A stretch of DNA of 64,000 bases from Lacisediminihabitans changchengi (lineage in GTDB: Bacteria > Actinomycetota > Actinomycetes > Actinomycetales > Microbacteriaceae), in NCBI RefSeq assembly GCF_016634425.1, contig NZ_JAEPES010000001.1, positions 751,183 to 815,182 on the forward strand, written 5' to 3'. A model generated the notes under the pieces. It was not told the DNA's origin. It did no database searches and worked only from the letters and a program-made list of their open reading frames with translations. Positions 1-8,455 of this stretch are shown piece by piece (position 1 is the stretch's first letter; each line of letters opens with the position of its first letter). Made by a program: the position numbers and the translations under genes.

Positions 1-707
1 TGCTCGGACATGCGCCGGTGCTCGCGCTGTTCTTCGTGATGGATATTATTCTGCCGTTCATCTTGGCCGGAGTCATCGGCGGCTGGATTTACCGAGCGTT
101 CACGGGCCAGGGCTACAACTTCTATGAAGGCATTCTCAAGGAATACGGCTTTGGGAGCGGCATCGCTTTGGTTGTCTCGTTGATGGTCGTCTCGTCCGTG
201 CTCAGCATGGCGATCCGGCAGATCCGCCACCTCTCAGAGAAACCGTTCGACTTCTTCCGGCTCCCGATCTTCATCATCGTGTCAACGGCGTTCCTCATGC
301 CGATCCGCCTCATCGGGTTCTTCCGCATGGGACACGCCAGCGGATGGGGCACCCGAGCCGGTGCCTACGGTGGCGGCGCCTCGAACGACGACCTGATGGA
401 CGAGCTGACCAGTGTCGACCTCCCCGCGGCCCCTCCCGGAGGCGATGCGCTACTCCCCACCCCTGTGCTCGTCGACACTGCCTCGGCGAACGCCGACGGG
501 CTCGCGGCGCTCGGCCTCCAGCCGTCTCCGGTCGGTGCCGCGTCGCACGCCGCAAGCATCGAGGCGTCCCCACGTCGTGCCGGGGCATCGCGAGCGGCCG
601 CGCCGAAGGCGCAGAAACGCCGCCGTCTCAATCCCAAAGCAGCTTGGCCATACGTGATCGGAATCGCGATCTTCGCAATCGAAGGGTACTTCGTTGTCAT
701 CAACTAA
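1..707 (+). CDS. Family 2 glycosyltransferase, C-terminal part (truncated by window edge)
   Basis: The frame is open to the left edge (first full codon at base 3), so only about 234 C-terminal residues are seen. They contain a membrane segment at the start (MDIILPFILAGVIGG), a second (GSGIALVVSLMVVSS) and a third (PIFIIVSTAFLMPIRLIGFF). A W-G-T-R stretch follows (GWGTRAG), as found at the C-terminal end of processive GT2 synthases of the hyaluronan/chitin/cellulose synthase type. A low-complexity Ala/Pro-rich tail of about 90 residues leads to a last membrane helix (YVIGIAIFAIEGYFVV). The catalytic domain lies outside the window. The stop overlaps the GH26 gene by 14 bp, and UDP-glucose dehydrogenase follows, so the enzyme probably polymerises an exopolysaccharide at the plasma membrane. 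The family call rests on the tail architecture and the neighbours. Confidence 0.72.
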   Translation, partial: LGHAPVLALFFVMDIILPFILAGVIGGWIYRAFTGQGYNFYEGILKEYGFGSGIALVVSLMVVSSVLSMAIRQIRHLSEKPFDFFRLPIFIIVSTAFLMPIRLIGFFRMGHASGWGTRAGAYGGGASNDDLMDELTSVDLPAAPPGGDALLPTPVLVDTASANADGLAALGLQPSPVGAASHAASIEASPRRAGASRAAAPKAQKRRRLNPKAAWPYVIGIAIFAIEGYFVVIN

Positions 708-2115
708 CCGCACGCTGTCCTGGTGGGCGCATTCGAGCACTCGGGCCCGATTCACCCTCGCTGGCGCAGCGCTCATCATCCTCGCTCTCATCTCCACCTC
801 CGTGGTGGTCTGGAATTCGCCGTCCAACCCGATCGCTAAAGCAGTCGCGGCCGTGTCGAAGGAAGACATCGCGCAGCAGAAAGTGCTGCGCGAGCGCAAT
901 GCGCTTCTGAGCCAGGTGGTCGCGCTGCAGAAGCAGCTCGTGGCCAAGCAGTCCAACCTGAGCACGACGAAGAACCAACTGGCGTCGATTCAGCAGCAGC
1001 TATGGTCGGCGCAGGGCAAGCTCGACGCCGCTGCCGCTGCCGCTGCCGGTGCCGCTGTTGCTCCCGTGGCGCCGGTCAAGAAGCCCACGGTGAAGACCGC
1101 GAAACCGGCCGTTGTTCCCGCGGTCGTGTCTGCGCCGAGCAAAGCAGCGATCATGGCACCGACCTCGCCGTATTTCGGTCTGTATACGGAGCAGGCGCCC
1201 TTCAGCTTCTCGTCGTACGACGCGATCTCCGACCGGATCGGATCCAGCCCGAACGTCGTCGGCTACTTCGGAGGCTGGGACCAGACCTACCGCGGAGACG
1301 TGGTGGCGAACTCCTGGAAGCGCAACACGCTTCCGATCTTGACCTGGGAGTCTCGTCCGATCAACGCCTCCAATGCGGTAGTGGACGAGCCCGACTACGC
1401 CTTGCCGAAGATCATCGGGGGAAACTTCGACGCCTATCTGCACCAGTACGCCAAAGACATCGTGGCGACCGGATTGCCGCTTGGCATCCGTCTTGACCAC
1501 GAAATGAATGGTATTTGGTACCCCTGGGCCGAAGACGACGGCAAGGGTAAGTCGATCAACGGCAACAACGCCGGTGACTACGTCAAGATGTGGCAGCACG
1601 TTCACGACATCTTCCAGCAGGAGGGCGCGAACGCTCTCGTGGTCTGGATCTGGGCACCAAACATCGTCAATAACCTCCCGACCACCCACAAGACGAGCGC
1701 CTATCTCGACGGGCTGTATCCGGGGGATCAGAACGTCGACGTCGTGGGACTCTCCGGCTACCTCCGCCCGGCCTACAAGCCGGACAACAACTTCACCTTC
1801 GATTACACCTTCGGGCCGACGCTCAAGGAACTGCGTCGAGTAGGACACGGCAAGCCGATTCTCCTCGCTGAGATCGGCGCCTCCGAAACTGGCGGTCACA
1901 AGCCGGCCTGGGTGACCAGTCTTTTCTCTGGGCTCAACAACCCTGCCAACTCGGACATCATCGGATTCGTGTGGTTCGACCTCGCCGTCACCACGTATAC
2001 CGAGGGCCAGCTCGGCACCAACGACTGGCGAATCGACTCTCGACCGGAGACCCTGGCGGCCTTCATCGCGGGACTCAACTCGCCCGGCAGCAGGTTCCAC
2101 CTCCTCCCGCGCTGA
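694..2115 (+). CDS. Membrane-anchored glycoside hydrolase family 26-like protein
   Basis: The protein has 473 residues. Residues 20-40 form one membrane anchor, about 55-115 a Gln/Lys/Leu-rich coiled coil, and 116-150 an Ala/Pro/Lys linker; the hydrolase domain starts at about 155. GH26 marks are visible: LDHEMNG followed by WYPW, with the acid/base Glu at about 270, and LLAEIGASE, with the nucleophile Glu at about 393. The family includes beta-mannanases and related endo-glucanases; the substrate here is unknown. The start is TTG at 694 with GAAGG seven to eight bases upstream, overlapping the glycosyltransferase stop by 14 bp, which suggests coupling. An exported hydrolase beside a synthase and a UDP-glucuronate-forming enzyme suggests trimming or release of the polymer made by the same locus. 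Confidence 0.85.
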   Translation: MSSTNRTLSWWAHSSTRARFTLAGAALIILALISTSVVVWNSPSNPIAKAVAAVSKEDIAQQKVLRERNALLSQVVALQKQLVAKQSNLSTTKNQLASIQQQLWSAQGKLDAAAAAAAGAAVAPVAPVKKPTVKTAKPAVVPAVVSAPSKAAIMAPTSPYFGLYTEQAPFSFSSYDAISDRIGSSPNVVGYFGGWDQTYRGDVVANSWKRNTLPILTWESRPINASNAVVDEPDYALPKIIGGNFDAYLHQYAKDIVATGLPLGIRLDHEMNGIWYPWAEDDGKGKSINGNNAGDYVKMWQHVHDIFQQEGANALVVWIWAPNIVNNLPTTHKTSAYLDGLYPGDQNVDVVGLSGYLRPAYKPDNNFTFDYTFGPTLKELRRVGHGKPILLAEIGASETGGHKPAWVTSLFSGLNNPANSDIIGFVWFDLAVTTYTEGQLGTNDWRIDSRPETLAAFIAGLNSPGSRFHLLPR

Positions 2116-2172
2116 CGCTGTCACCGCCCCCGTCACCGGGCCGAGCCGGCTCACCCGCACTGCGCCTCGCTT

Positions 2173-2225
2173 GAACCAGCCCCTCTCGAACCAGCCTTTC
2201 TCGAACCAGCTCCGCTCGAACCAGC
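2173..2225. repeat. Four 15-bp-spaced direct repeats GAACCAGC
   Basis: The octamer GAACCAGC occurs at 2173, 2188, 2203 and 2218, exactly 15 bp apart, usually preceded by CTC. The array lies between the GH26 stop (2115) and the ugd start (2289), so it could be a slippage-prone spacer or a multi-site binding region for ugd. No function is visible. Confidence 0.8.
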
Positions 2226-2288
2226 TCTAGCTCGCTCCCAACACCTAGCTTCCCCTTTCCGTCCCAACCGCATCATTTGGAGGACACC

Positions 2289-3746
2289 ATGAAGAAGAAC
2301 GACGATAATTCAGAGACCGAGCAGGCGATCGTGTCTGCCGAGCACCCGCCGCAGGCTCCCCGCATCAGCGTCGTCGGCACCGGATACCTCGGTGCGACGC
2401 ACGCCGCCGCAATGGCCGAGATGGGCTTCGAAGTCATCGGAGTCGACAATGACCCGGCCAAGGCCCAGGCTCTGAGTGAAGGGCGTGTGCCCTTCTTCGA
2501 GCCCGGTCTGCCGGAGCTCATCCGCAAGCACGTGAAGAGCGGTCGACTGCGATTCACCACGGACATTGCCGAGGCAACGGCATTCTCCGACGTGCATTTC
2601 ATCTGTGTGGGAACGCCCCAGCAGCGCGGCAGCAATGCGGCCAACCTCAGCTACGTCGAAGAGGCGACGATGCAGGTTGTGCGCAATCTGACGCACGACG
2701 GGCTCATCGTCGGCAAGTCGACCGTGCCGGTGGGGACCGGCATGCGTCTTCGGTCGATCGTGGCGGAGAACGTCCCGGCCGGGATCGACGCCGAACTGAT
2801 CTGGAACCCCGAGTTTCTCCGCGAAGGCAAAGCGGTCGACGACACGCTGACGCCCGACCGCATTGTGGTTGGCGGGACATCCGCCCGTTCCGAGGCGCTG
2901 ATGCGAGAGGTGTATGCCAAGCCGATCGCCACCGGTACGCCGGTGATCGTGTGCGATCTGCCCACTGCCGAACTGGTCAAGGTCAGCGCCAACGCCTTCC
3001 TGGCCACGAAGATCTCGTTCATCAACGCGATCGCCGAGGTCTGCGAGGCGGCCGGCGCCGACGTGACGGTCTTGGCGGATGCGCTGGGTCACGACGTGCG
3101 CATCGGTCGTCAGTTCCTGAACGCCGGGCTCGGCTTCGGAGGCGGATGTCTGCCGAAGGACATCCGCGCCCTCATCTACCGCTCGAGCGAGCTCGGCGCC
3201 ACCAAGGCGGCGTCACTGCTGCAGCAGGTCGACGAGATCAACATGTCTCAGCGCCAGCGCGTCATCGACATGGCCATCGAGGCGTGTGGGGGATCGGTGC
3301 TCAACCGTCGCATCGGCGTGCTGGGCGCGGCGTTCAAGCCGCTCACCGACGACGTGCGCGATTCGCCGGCGCTCAACGTGGCCGCGGCGCTTCACCTGCG
3401 CGGGGCACAGGTCGTGATCTACGACCCCGAGGCGAACGAAACGGCGCAGCGCATGTTCCCGACCCTCACCTACGCGGAGTCGGTCGAGGAGGCCGCGACC
3501 GGGGCCGACGCGCTGCTCGTGCTCACGGAGTGGAAGGAGTTCTCGGCCGCCAAGCCCGAGGAGATCCGCAGCCTGGTCGCGCGTCCCGTCGTGATCGATG
3601 CCCGCAACTGCCTGGATGCGGCCGCCTGGCGCGCCGCCGGCTGGTGGTTCACCGGTCTCGGCGCCTCGCCAGCGCCGACCGCGGTGACCACGGCGACCGG
3701 ACCCCTGCTGGTCAACACCATCGGACAGCTGGTCGGAGCGCACTAG
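2289..3746 (+). CDS. ugd: UDP-glucose 6-dehydrogenase
   Basis: This 485-residue enzyme oxidises UDP-glucose to UDP-glucuronate with two NAD+, in the cytoplasm, supplying a polysaccharide precursor. The N-terminal Rossmann motif is VVGTGYLG (about 28-35). NPEFLREG (173-180) and FGGGCLPKD with the catalytic Cys at 287 are the family signatures. The C-terminal domain carries the second nucleotide-binding fold (GVLGAAFKP). ATG at 2289 is preferred over an in-frame TTG at 2277 because GGAGG at 2279-2283 is ideally placed for it. The gene is the third of the polysaccharide cluster and is followed by a strong hairpin. The short charged N-terminal extension before the Rossmann fold is poorly conserved in the family. 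Confidence 0.95.
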   Translation: MKKNDDNSETEQAIVSAEHPPQAPRISVVGTGYLGATHAAAMAEMGFEVIGVDNDPAKAQALSEGRVPFFEPGLPELIRKHVKSGRLRFTTDIAEATAFSDVHFICVGTPQQRGSNAANLSYVEEATMQVVRNLTHDGLIVGKSTVPVGTGMRLRSIVAENVPAGIDAELIWNPEFLREGKAVDDTLTPDRIVVGGTSARSEALMREVYAKPIATGTPVIVCDLPTAELVKVSANAFLATKISFINAIAEVCEAAGADVTVLADALGHDVRIGRQFLNAGLGFGGGCLPKDIRALIYRSSELGATKAASLLQQVDEINMSQRQRVIDMAIEACGGSVLNRRIGVLGAAFKPLTDDVRDSPALNVAAALHLRGAQVVIYDPEANETAQRMFPTLTYAESVEEAATGADALLVLTEWKEFSAAKPEEIRSLVARPVVIDARNCLDAAAWRAAGWWFTGLGASPAPTAVTTATGPLLVNTIGQLVGAH

Positions 3747-3761
3747 CCAGCCACAGCCCAC

Positions 3762-3797
3762 GAAGGCCGCATCCTCTTTATCGAGGGTGCGGCCTTC
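3762..3797 (+). terminator. Rho-independent-type hairpin after ugd
   Basis: Arms GAAGGCCGCATCCTC (3762-3776) and GAGGGTGCGGCCTTC (3783-3797) pair over 15 bp with one G-T pair around a 6-nt loop, 15 bp after the ugd stop. A T-rich stretch is weak, as usual in actinobacteria. Confidence 0.85.
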
Positions 3798-3871
3798 CTC
3801 GTCTTCGTCCCTGCCGACCGCCCCTGCCCACCGCCCCCTGGTCACCAGGCCGCCGAAGCGATTAACGACGA

Positions 3872-3898
3872 AGGCCGCACCCCTTAGGGGTGCGGCCT
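3872..3898 (-). terminator. Hairpin after glnA
   Basis: Perfect 12-bp arms AGGCCGCACCCC and GGGGTGCGGCCT surround the loop TTA, 15 bp beyond the glnA stop. The stem shares the GGCCGCAYCC sequence with the ugd terminator 100 bp away. It faces the convergent transcript and may work in both directions. Confidence 0.85.
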
Positions 3899-3913
3899 CA
3901 TCGTTTGCGGGGT

Positions 3914-5338
3914 TTAGACGCCGTAGTACAGCTCGTACTCGAACGGGGTCGGACGCTGCGCGGCCGGGATGATCTCGGTCGACCGCTTGTACGAGATCCA
4001 GGTCTCGATCAGATCCGGGGTGAACACTCCGCCTGCCGTGAGGAAGTCGTTGTCGGCCTCCAGTGCCTTCAGGGCCTCCTCGAGCGAGCCGGGAACCTGC
4101 GGGATGTTCTTCGCCTCCTCCGGGGGAAGCTCGTACAGGTCCTTGTCGACGGGCTCGTGCGGCTCGATGCGGTTCTTGATTCCGTCGAGACCGGCCATGA
4201 GCTGCGCGGCGAAGGCGAGGTACGGGTTGCCCGAGGCATCCGGCGCGCGGAATTCGATGCGCTTGGCCTTCGGGTTTGTGCCGGTGATCGGGATGCGGAT
4301 CGACGCCGAGCGGTTACCCGCCGAGTACACCAGGTTGACGGGCGCCTCGAAGCCGGGGATGAGCCGGCGGTACGAGTTGAGCGTCGGGTTGGTGAAAGCG
4401 AGAACCGCGGGGGCGTGCTTGAGCAGGCCACCGATGTACCAGCGTGCGATGTCGCTGAGTCCGCCGTAACCCTGCTCGTCGTAGAACAACGGCTTGCCGT
4501 CGCTCCACAGCGACTGGTGGGTGTGCATGCCCGATCCGTTGTCGCCGAAGAGCGGCTTCGGCATGAACGTCGCGGTCTTTCCCCATTCGAGCGCGGTGTT
4601 CTTGACGATGTACTTGAACTTAAGGATGTCGTCTGCCGCGTGCACCATCGTGTCGAAGCGGTAGTTGATCTCGGCCTGGCCGCCGGTGCCGACCTCGTGG
4701 TGGGCGCGCTCCAGGATGAGACCGGCATCGATCAGCTTGAGGCTGATGTCATCGCGGAGGTCGGCCTGCTTGTCGACCGGGCTGACGGGGAAGTAGCCGC
4801 CCTTGTATGCGGTCTTGTTGGCGAGGTTGCCGCCCTCTTCGACGCGTCCCGTGTTCCAAGCGCCCTCTTCGGAGTCGACGGAGTAGAAGCTCGTGTTCTG
4901 CTTCACTTCGTAGCGAACGTCATCGAATATGTAGAACTCGGCTTCGGGCGCGAAGAACGCGGTGTCGGCGATTCCGGTCGAGGCGAGGTACTTCTCCGCC
5001 TTCTTGGCGATCTGGCGCGGGTCGCGGGCGTAGATCTCGCCGTTGCGCGGGTTGTAGATGTCGAAGACCATGATCAGTGTCTTCTCGGTGCGGAACGGGT
5101 CGACGTAGGCGGTGCTGACGTCGGGAATCAGCTGCATGTCCGATTCGTGGATCGATGCGAAGCCGCGGATGGAGGAGCCGTCGAACAGCTGCCCGACGGA
5201 GAAGAACTCCTCGTCGACGGTCGACGCGGGGATGTTGAAGTGCTGCTGCACACCGGGAAGGTCGGTGAAGCGGATGTCAAGGAACTTGATGTCGTTTTCC
5301 TTGATGAACTTCAGCACCTCTGAAGAATCATTGAACAT
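3914..5338 (-). CDS. glnA: Glutamine synthetase, type I (beta subtype)
   Basis: This 474-residue enzyme makes glutamine from glutamate, ammonia and ATP as a cytoplasmic dodecamer; the length is that of GSI-beta. [10 protein letters not shown] and [10 protein letters not shown] carry metal and substrate ligands. [10 protein letters not shown] near residue 400 carries the tyrosine adenylylated by GlnE in this subtype, so post-translational control is expected. The start ATG at 5338 has GGAG eight bases upstream; an in-frame start at 5386 would add 16 unconserved residues. A perfect GTAAC-N6-GAAAC box and a TAGCCT -10 lie upstream. The neighbours RDD and DUF4191 are commonly linked to glnA in actinobacteria. 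Confidence 0.98.
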   Translation of the reverse strand: MFNDSSEVLKFIKENDIKFLDIRFTDLPGVQQHFNIPASTVDEEFFSVGQLFDGSSIRGFASIHESDMQLIPDVSTAYVDPFRTEKTLIMVFDIYNPRNGEIYARDPRQIAKKAEKYLASTGIADTAFFAPEAEFYIFDDVRYEVKQNTSFYSVDSEEGAWNTGRVEEGGNLANKTAYKGGYFPVSPVDKQADLRDDISLKLIDAGLILERAHHEVGTGGQAEINYRFDTMVHAADDILKFKYIVKNTALEWGKTATFMPKPLFGDNGSGMHTHQSLWSDGKPLFYDEQGYGGLSDIARWYIGGLLKHAPAVLAFTNPTLNSYRRLIPGFEAPVNLVYSAGNRSASIRIPITGTNPKAKRIEFRAPDASGNPYLAFAAQLMAGLDGIKNRIEPHEPVDKDLYELPPEEAKNIPQVPGSLEEALKALEADNDFLTAGGVFTPDLIETWISYKRSTEIIPAAQRPTPFEYELYYGV

Positions 5339-5390
5339 GTGAGGTACTCCAATGAGTTTGGTACGGGGATGGCCAAAGACAGCCACTGCG

Positions 5391-5444
5391 AGGCTAGACG
5401 GACGGAGTTTCCCCGTGGTGTCGCTATTGTTTCGCGCAGGTTAC
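5391..5444 (-). promoter_or_regulatory. GlnR-type box and -10 element of glnA
   Basis: On the minus strand GTAAC-CTGCGC-GAAAC occupies 5444-5429 and fits the actinobacterial GlnR consensus (GTnAC-N6-GAAAC) at every fixed position. A -10-like TAGCCT lies at 5396-5391, placing the box centre about 50 bp upstream of the expected start site, a usual position for activation. The same architecture recurs upstream of amt at 52615. Confidence 0.75.
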
Positions 5445-5473
5445 GTGTCACGTGAATCCGTAGACTCGACGGC

Positions 5474-5893
5474 ATGGCCCCTGCGAATCCGACCGTCGAC
5501 CGCGCCCAGCAGGATGATTGGCCCGGACGCCAGCTCGGCCTTCCGGCATCCGGCCCGCGATCGATCGCGCGCCTGGGGCGTCGCATCGCCGGCATCGCCA
5601 TCGATTGGGCGATCGCGGTTCTGATCTCCTTGGCGTTCTTCCACTACAACGGGGGAGCCACGCTGGCCGTCTTCGCGATCGAGCAGGTGCTCTTCATCTC
5701 ACTGTTGAGCGGCAGTGTCGGGCATCTCATCCTCGGGATGCGCGTGGTTCCGCTCGCGGGCGGCTGGGTCGGTGTGTGGCGACCCGCCGTGCGAACCGTA
5801 CTGCTCTGCCTGGTGATCCCCGCCGTCATCTACGACAAAGATCAGCGCGGCCTGCACGACAAGCTCGCGGGTACCGTGCTGGTACGTCGCTAG
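5474..5893 (+). CDS. RDD family membrane protein
   Basis: This is a small 139-residue membrane protein. The RDD family signature is visible: an Arg and Asp in RIAGIAIDWAIAV (about 38-50), then a helix, a second helix at LFISLLSGSVGHLILGMRVV, and DKDQRGLHDKLAGT near the end, also typical. The function of RDD proteins is not settled; transport has been proposed. TAGACT at 5461-5466 ends 7 nt before the ATG with no Shine-Dalgarno, so the transcript is probably leaderless. It is divergent from glnA, and the glnA GlnR box lies between them, so joint regulation is possible but not shown. Confidence 0.88.
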   Translation: MAPANPTVDRAQQDDWPGRQLGLPASGPRSIARLGRRIAGIAIDWAIAVLISLAFFHYNGGATLAVFAIEQVLFISLLSGSVGHLILGMRVVPLAGGWVGVWRPAVRTVLLCLVIPAVIYDKDQRGLHDKLAGTVLVRR

Positions 5894-5939
5894 CGCGGGC
5901 CGGACTGCGTTAAGCCGGACTGCGCTAGAGCGGACTGGG

Positions 5940-6653
5940 CTAGCGCGGTCGAGGTGCGCGCGCCCGCAGCGGGTCGACGCCCTTGGGGATCGGCAGCTGG
6001 TTCTTGCCCAGCGAGCTGAGGCGGTTGCTCACCGCGTAGACCTCGGCCTTGGTGAGCGAGCGCTTGAAGCGCGCCATCCGGGCCGGAAGACGGTGCAGCG
6101 GAACCGAGTCGGCATCCGGACCCACCTGAAGGTAGTTGACCGCCACGTTGGGGAGGATTCGGGCGACCCGACGGCGCTCATCTTCGAGCATCTTCAGGGT
6201 GCGCGACTTGGGACCCTCGCCGATGAGGACGACCCCGCCGGTTCCCACCGCACGATAGACGGCATCCTGCGTCTTCGGACTCACCGCAACCGGCATCTCG
6301 CTCGCGGTCCAGCCGCGACGCAGAGAACTCTTGAGCACCGCGCCGACCGCACCGGGCTGACCCTCGATCTGACTGTAGGCGGCACGCTCGGCCTTGCGGC
6401 CGAGCACCACGAGAAAGAGCAGCACTCCACCGAGCACGCCGGCGACGATCCAGAGCACGAGTCCGAAGGGGTTGTCGCGGGTGAGGATGAACCCCACGAT
6501 GAGTGCGACCGCGATCGGCGCGACGAACGCGAGAATCATCCACCACACCGCGGTCGAGTCGTACCGACGGGTCATCTGGAAGACCTGGAACATCTGCTTG
6601 AGACGACCGGGCTCTTTCGCCGGTTTCGCCGACGAACTCTGAGTGCGTGCCAT
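5940..6653 (-). CDS. DUF4191 domain membrane protein
   Basis: This is a 237-residue protein of unknown function, conserved across actinobacteria (the family of Mycobacterium Rv2219). The N-terminus is basic, followed by two adjacent membrane helices (VWWMILAFVAPIAVALIVGF and FGLVLWIVAGVLGGVLLFLV). A cytosolic domain then carries QIEGQPGAVGAVL and GPKSRTLKMLEDERRR. ATG at 6653 was chosen because it gives the usual family start (MARTQ) and lies 7 nt behind a TATCCT box (6666-6661). In many actinobacteria this gene sits next to lipA/lipB; here the lipoyl genes are absent and a pseudokinase gene occupies the gap before the E2 gene. Confidence 0.88.
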   Translation of the reverse strand: MARTQSSSAKPAKEPGRLKQMFQVFQMTRRYDSTAVWWMILAFVAPIAVALIVGFILTRDNPFGLVLWIVAGVLGGVLLFLVVLGRKAERAAYSQIEGQPGAVGAVLKSSLRRGWTASEMPVAVSPKTQDAVYRAVGTGGVVLIGEGPKSRTLKMLEDERRRVARILPNVAVNYLQVGPDADSVPLHRLPARMARFKRSLTKAEVYAVSNRLSSLGKNQLPIPKGVDPLRARAPRPR

Positions 6654-6802
6654 GGAGTCAAGGATACGGCCTGGTGACGGTCGTGGCCGCACGGTTCCGC
6701 GGCGAGCGGACGACAATCTCCGCTCCTCCACCGGCGGCTGTGGTGACGAGCTCTCCACCGGGCCGCACCGTGATCTGCTGCGCGGTGTGGGCTCGGAGCA
6801 CC

Positions 6803-8386
6803 ATGAATCGTATGGAAACCGTGGGCGGCTATCGACTCGTGCGGAGATTGGGCGAGGGCGCCCGTGCCGAGGTCTGGTTGGGGCACGCCACGCGCCATGA
6901 CGATCGGGTGGCGGCGATCAAGCTCTTCCGAGAAACGACGCTCGACGAGCAGATCGATATCGAACTCGACGCGATTGCTCGCTGCACATCGCGGCACCTG
7001 CTTCGTCTCGACGATGTCGGTTCGGCTCCAGACGGAAGGCCGTGCCTGATCCTTCCGCGCCTCGGCACCAGCATCGCTCGGCTTCTCGGCGCGCGAGCCG
7101 CCATCGGGATGGGGGAGCTGGTGACCGCCGCTGCGCCCGTGGTCGCCGCCGTTCAAGAACTCCGGCGGGTCGGTGTCGTCCACGGCGCCATCGGGCCATC
7201 GACCGTGCTTCTGGATGATCTCGGCGCTCCGGTCGTCGCCGCGTTCGGTTACGCCCGCGTGGTCGGCCCTGCGCCGGAGGCACTGGACGCCTCGAGCCTC
7301 ACCCCGGCCGAGCGGCATGCCGAACCAGAACTCCGCATCGATCTGACACGGCTCTGCGGCTACGTCGAATCGCTGGCGGTACGGGCGGCCGACCGACGAG
7401 GACTGAGGCCGCCCGCCGTTGACGATCTGATCGGCTGGCTCGGCACGATCTCCGGTGGCGAGGGTGGAGACGGTGACGCGTTTCTCGACGAGCTCGGCGG
7501 TCGCCTGTTCGATCTGGCTCCGGCCGCTCCGATCGCCACCGACAGCGCGCCGGCGGCACCAGCCGTGGTCTCGCGGCACATCCCGGTTGCCCAGATGCCT
7601 GTTACCCACGTGCCTGTTGCCCATGTCCCTGTTGCCGATGTCCCTGTTGCCCATACCCCTGGCGCCCGCGACCTCGCCACGCCGGCCGCCGCGCCCGACC
7701 GCGCAGCTGATCGGCTGAGGGACCGCGTTGACGTCAGCTCAGTCGACGCGCTCCGGGCGGCGCTCGGCTCGCGGATTCGTTCAGCCCTTGCTCCCGTTCG
7801 CACCCCAGTGTGGATCGCCGGCGGCGTTGGACTCATCGCGTTGCTGGTGGGGGTGATGGTGGTGCCGGCGCTGGGTGACGAGGGCGATGGGCGCGGCACA
7901 TCCAGCGAGAGGGCACACGCCACGCCGCCCGCGAGTGTGAGTCCTGCACGCACGCCACCCGCCAGCGCGCCACCCGCCAGTACGTCAGAGGGAGCGGTCC
8001 CGCCCGATGCCACGGCAGCTCTCGCGGGGGACGACCCCGTGGCGGCGGCATCCGCTCTCGTCGCCGGTCGCGCGCTGTGTTTGGCGGCGCGAAAGGTCGC
8101 CTGCTTCGACGGCATCGATCAGCCGGTGTCGGCCGCGCTCGAATCCGATCGCTATGCCGTTCGGACCAAGACCGGTGCTGCAGCGCGCGGTGCGCGCCCA
8201 CTCCCGAGCGCGCCCATCGCGCTGGTGCAGTTGCTCGGAGAGTCAGCGATCATCGGGCTGGGACAACCGACGGCGACGGATGGCGCGGCTGACGCGCCGC
8301 CCCAGACCTATCCGGCGTCGCTGCTCATCGTGAAAACGACGAACGGCTGGCGGATCCGGGATCTCACCACCGGGGTGAGTCCGTGA
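6803..8386 (+). CDS. Membrane-anchored pseudokinase (Ser/Thr kinase fold)
   Basis: The protein has 527 residues. A kinase-like N-terminal lobe shows a Gly loop (LGEGARAEVW, 17-26) and the VAIK-type lysine (Lys40 in VAAIKLF). The catalytic loop reads HGAIGPSTV at 127-135, with Ala129 replacing the catalytic Asp of HRD, and the DFG motif reads AFG at 147-149, so both catalytic aspartates are gone. A Pro/Val pentapeptide repeat follows (260-289), then one membrane helix (about 337-357), a Ser/Pro/Ala-rich stretch, and a C-terminal outer domain of about 140 residues ending NGWRIRDLTTGVSP. It may bind nucleotide or a partner without phosphorylating. The start is ATG 6803 (GGAG 4 nt upstream); ATG 6812 is an alternative. 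The gene lies between DUF4191 and E2 on the opposite strand. Confidence 0.8.
   Translation: MNRMETVGGYRLVRRLGEGARAEVWLGHATRHDDRVAAIKLFRETTLDEQIDIELDAIARCTSRHLLRLDDVGSAPDGRPCLILPRLGTSIARLLGARAAIGMGELVTAAAPVVAAVQELRRVGVVHGAIGPSTVLLDDLGAPVVAAFGYARVVGPAPEALDASSLTPAERHAEPELRIDLTRLCGYVESLAVRAADRRGLRPPAVDDLIGWLGTISGGEGGDGDAFLDELGGRLFDLAPAAPIATDSAPAAPAVVSRHIPVAQMPVTHVPVAHVPVADVPVAHTPGARDLATPAAAPDRAADRLRDRVDVSSVDALRAALGSRIRSALAPVRTPVWIAGGVGLIALLVGVMVVPALGDEGDGRGTSSERAHATPPASVSPARTPPASAPPASTSEGAVPPDATAALAGDDPVAAASALVAGRALCLAARKVACFDGIDQPVSAALESDRYAVRTKTGAAARGARPLPSAPIALVQLLGESAIIGLGQPTATDGAADAPPQTYPASLLIVKTTNGWRIRDLTTGVSP
7580..7669 (+). repeat. 15-bp coding tandem repeat in the pseudokinase
   Basis: Six units of 15 bp run in frame, the central four nearly identical (GTGCCTGTTGCCCAT type). 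They encode pentapeptides x-PVA-x (IPVAQ, MPVTH, VPVAH, VPVAD, VPVAH, TPGAR). The array lies in the linker between kinase-like and membrane segments, so copy number can change without loss of frame. Confidence 0.9.
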
Positions 8387-8455
8387 TCAACCAGCCGTTC
8401 AGAGCCGAGTCGACGGCGTGCCGTTTACCCGTTGTGGGAAGTGGCCGCCGCGTCG

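Noticed and set aside
3890..5323. Open frame on the plus strand across glnA
   Set aside because: It is the shadow of glutamine synthetase, without conserved features.
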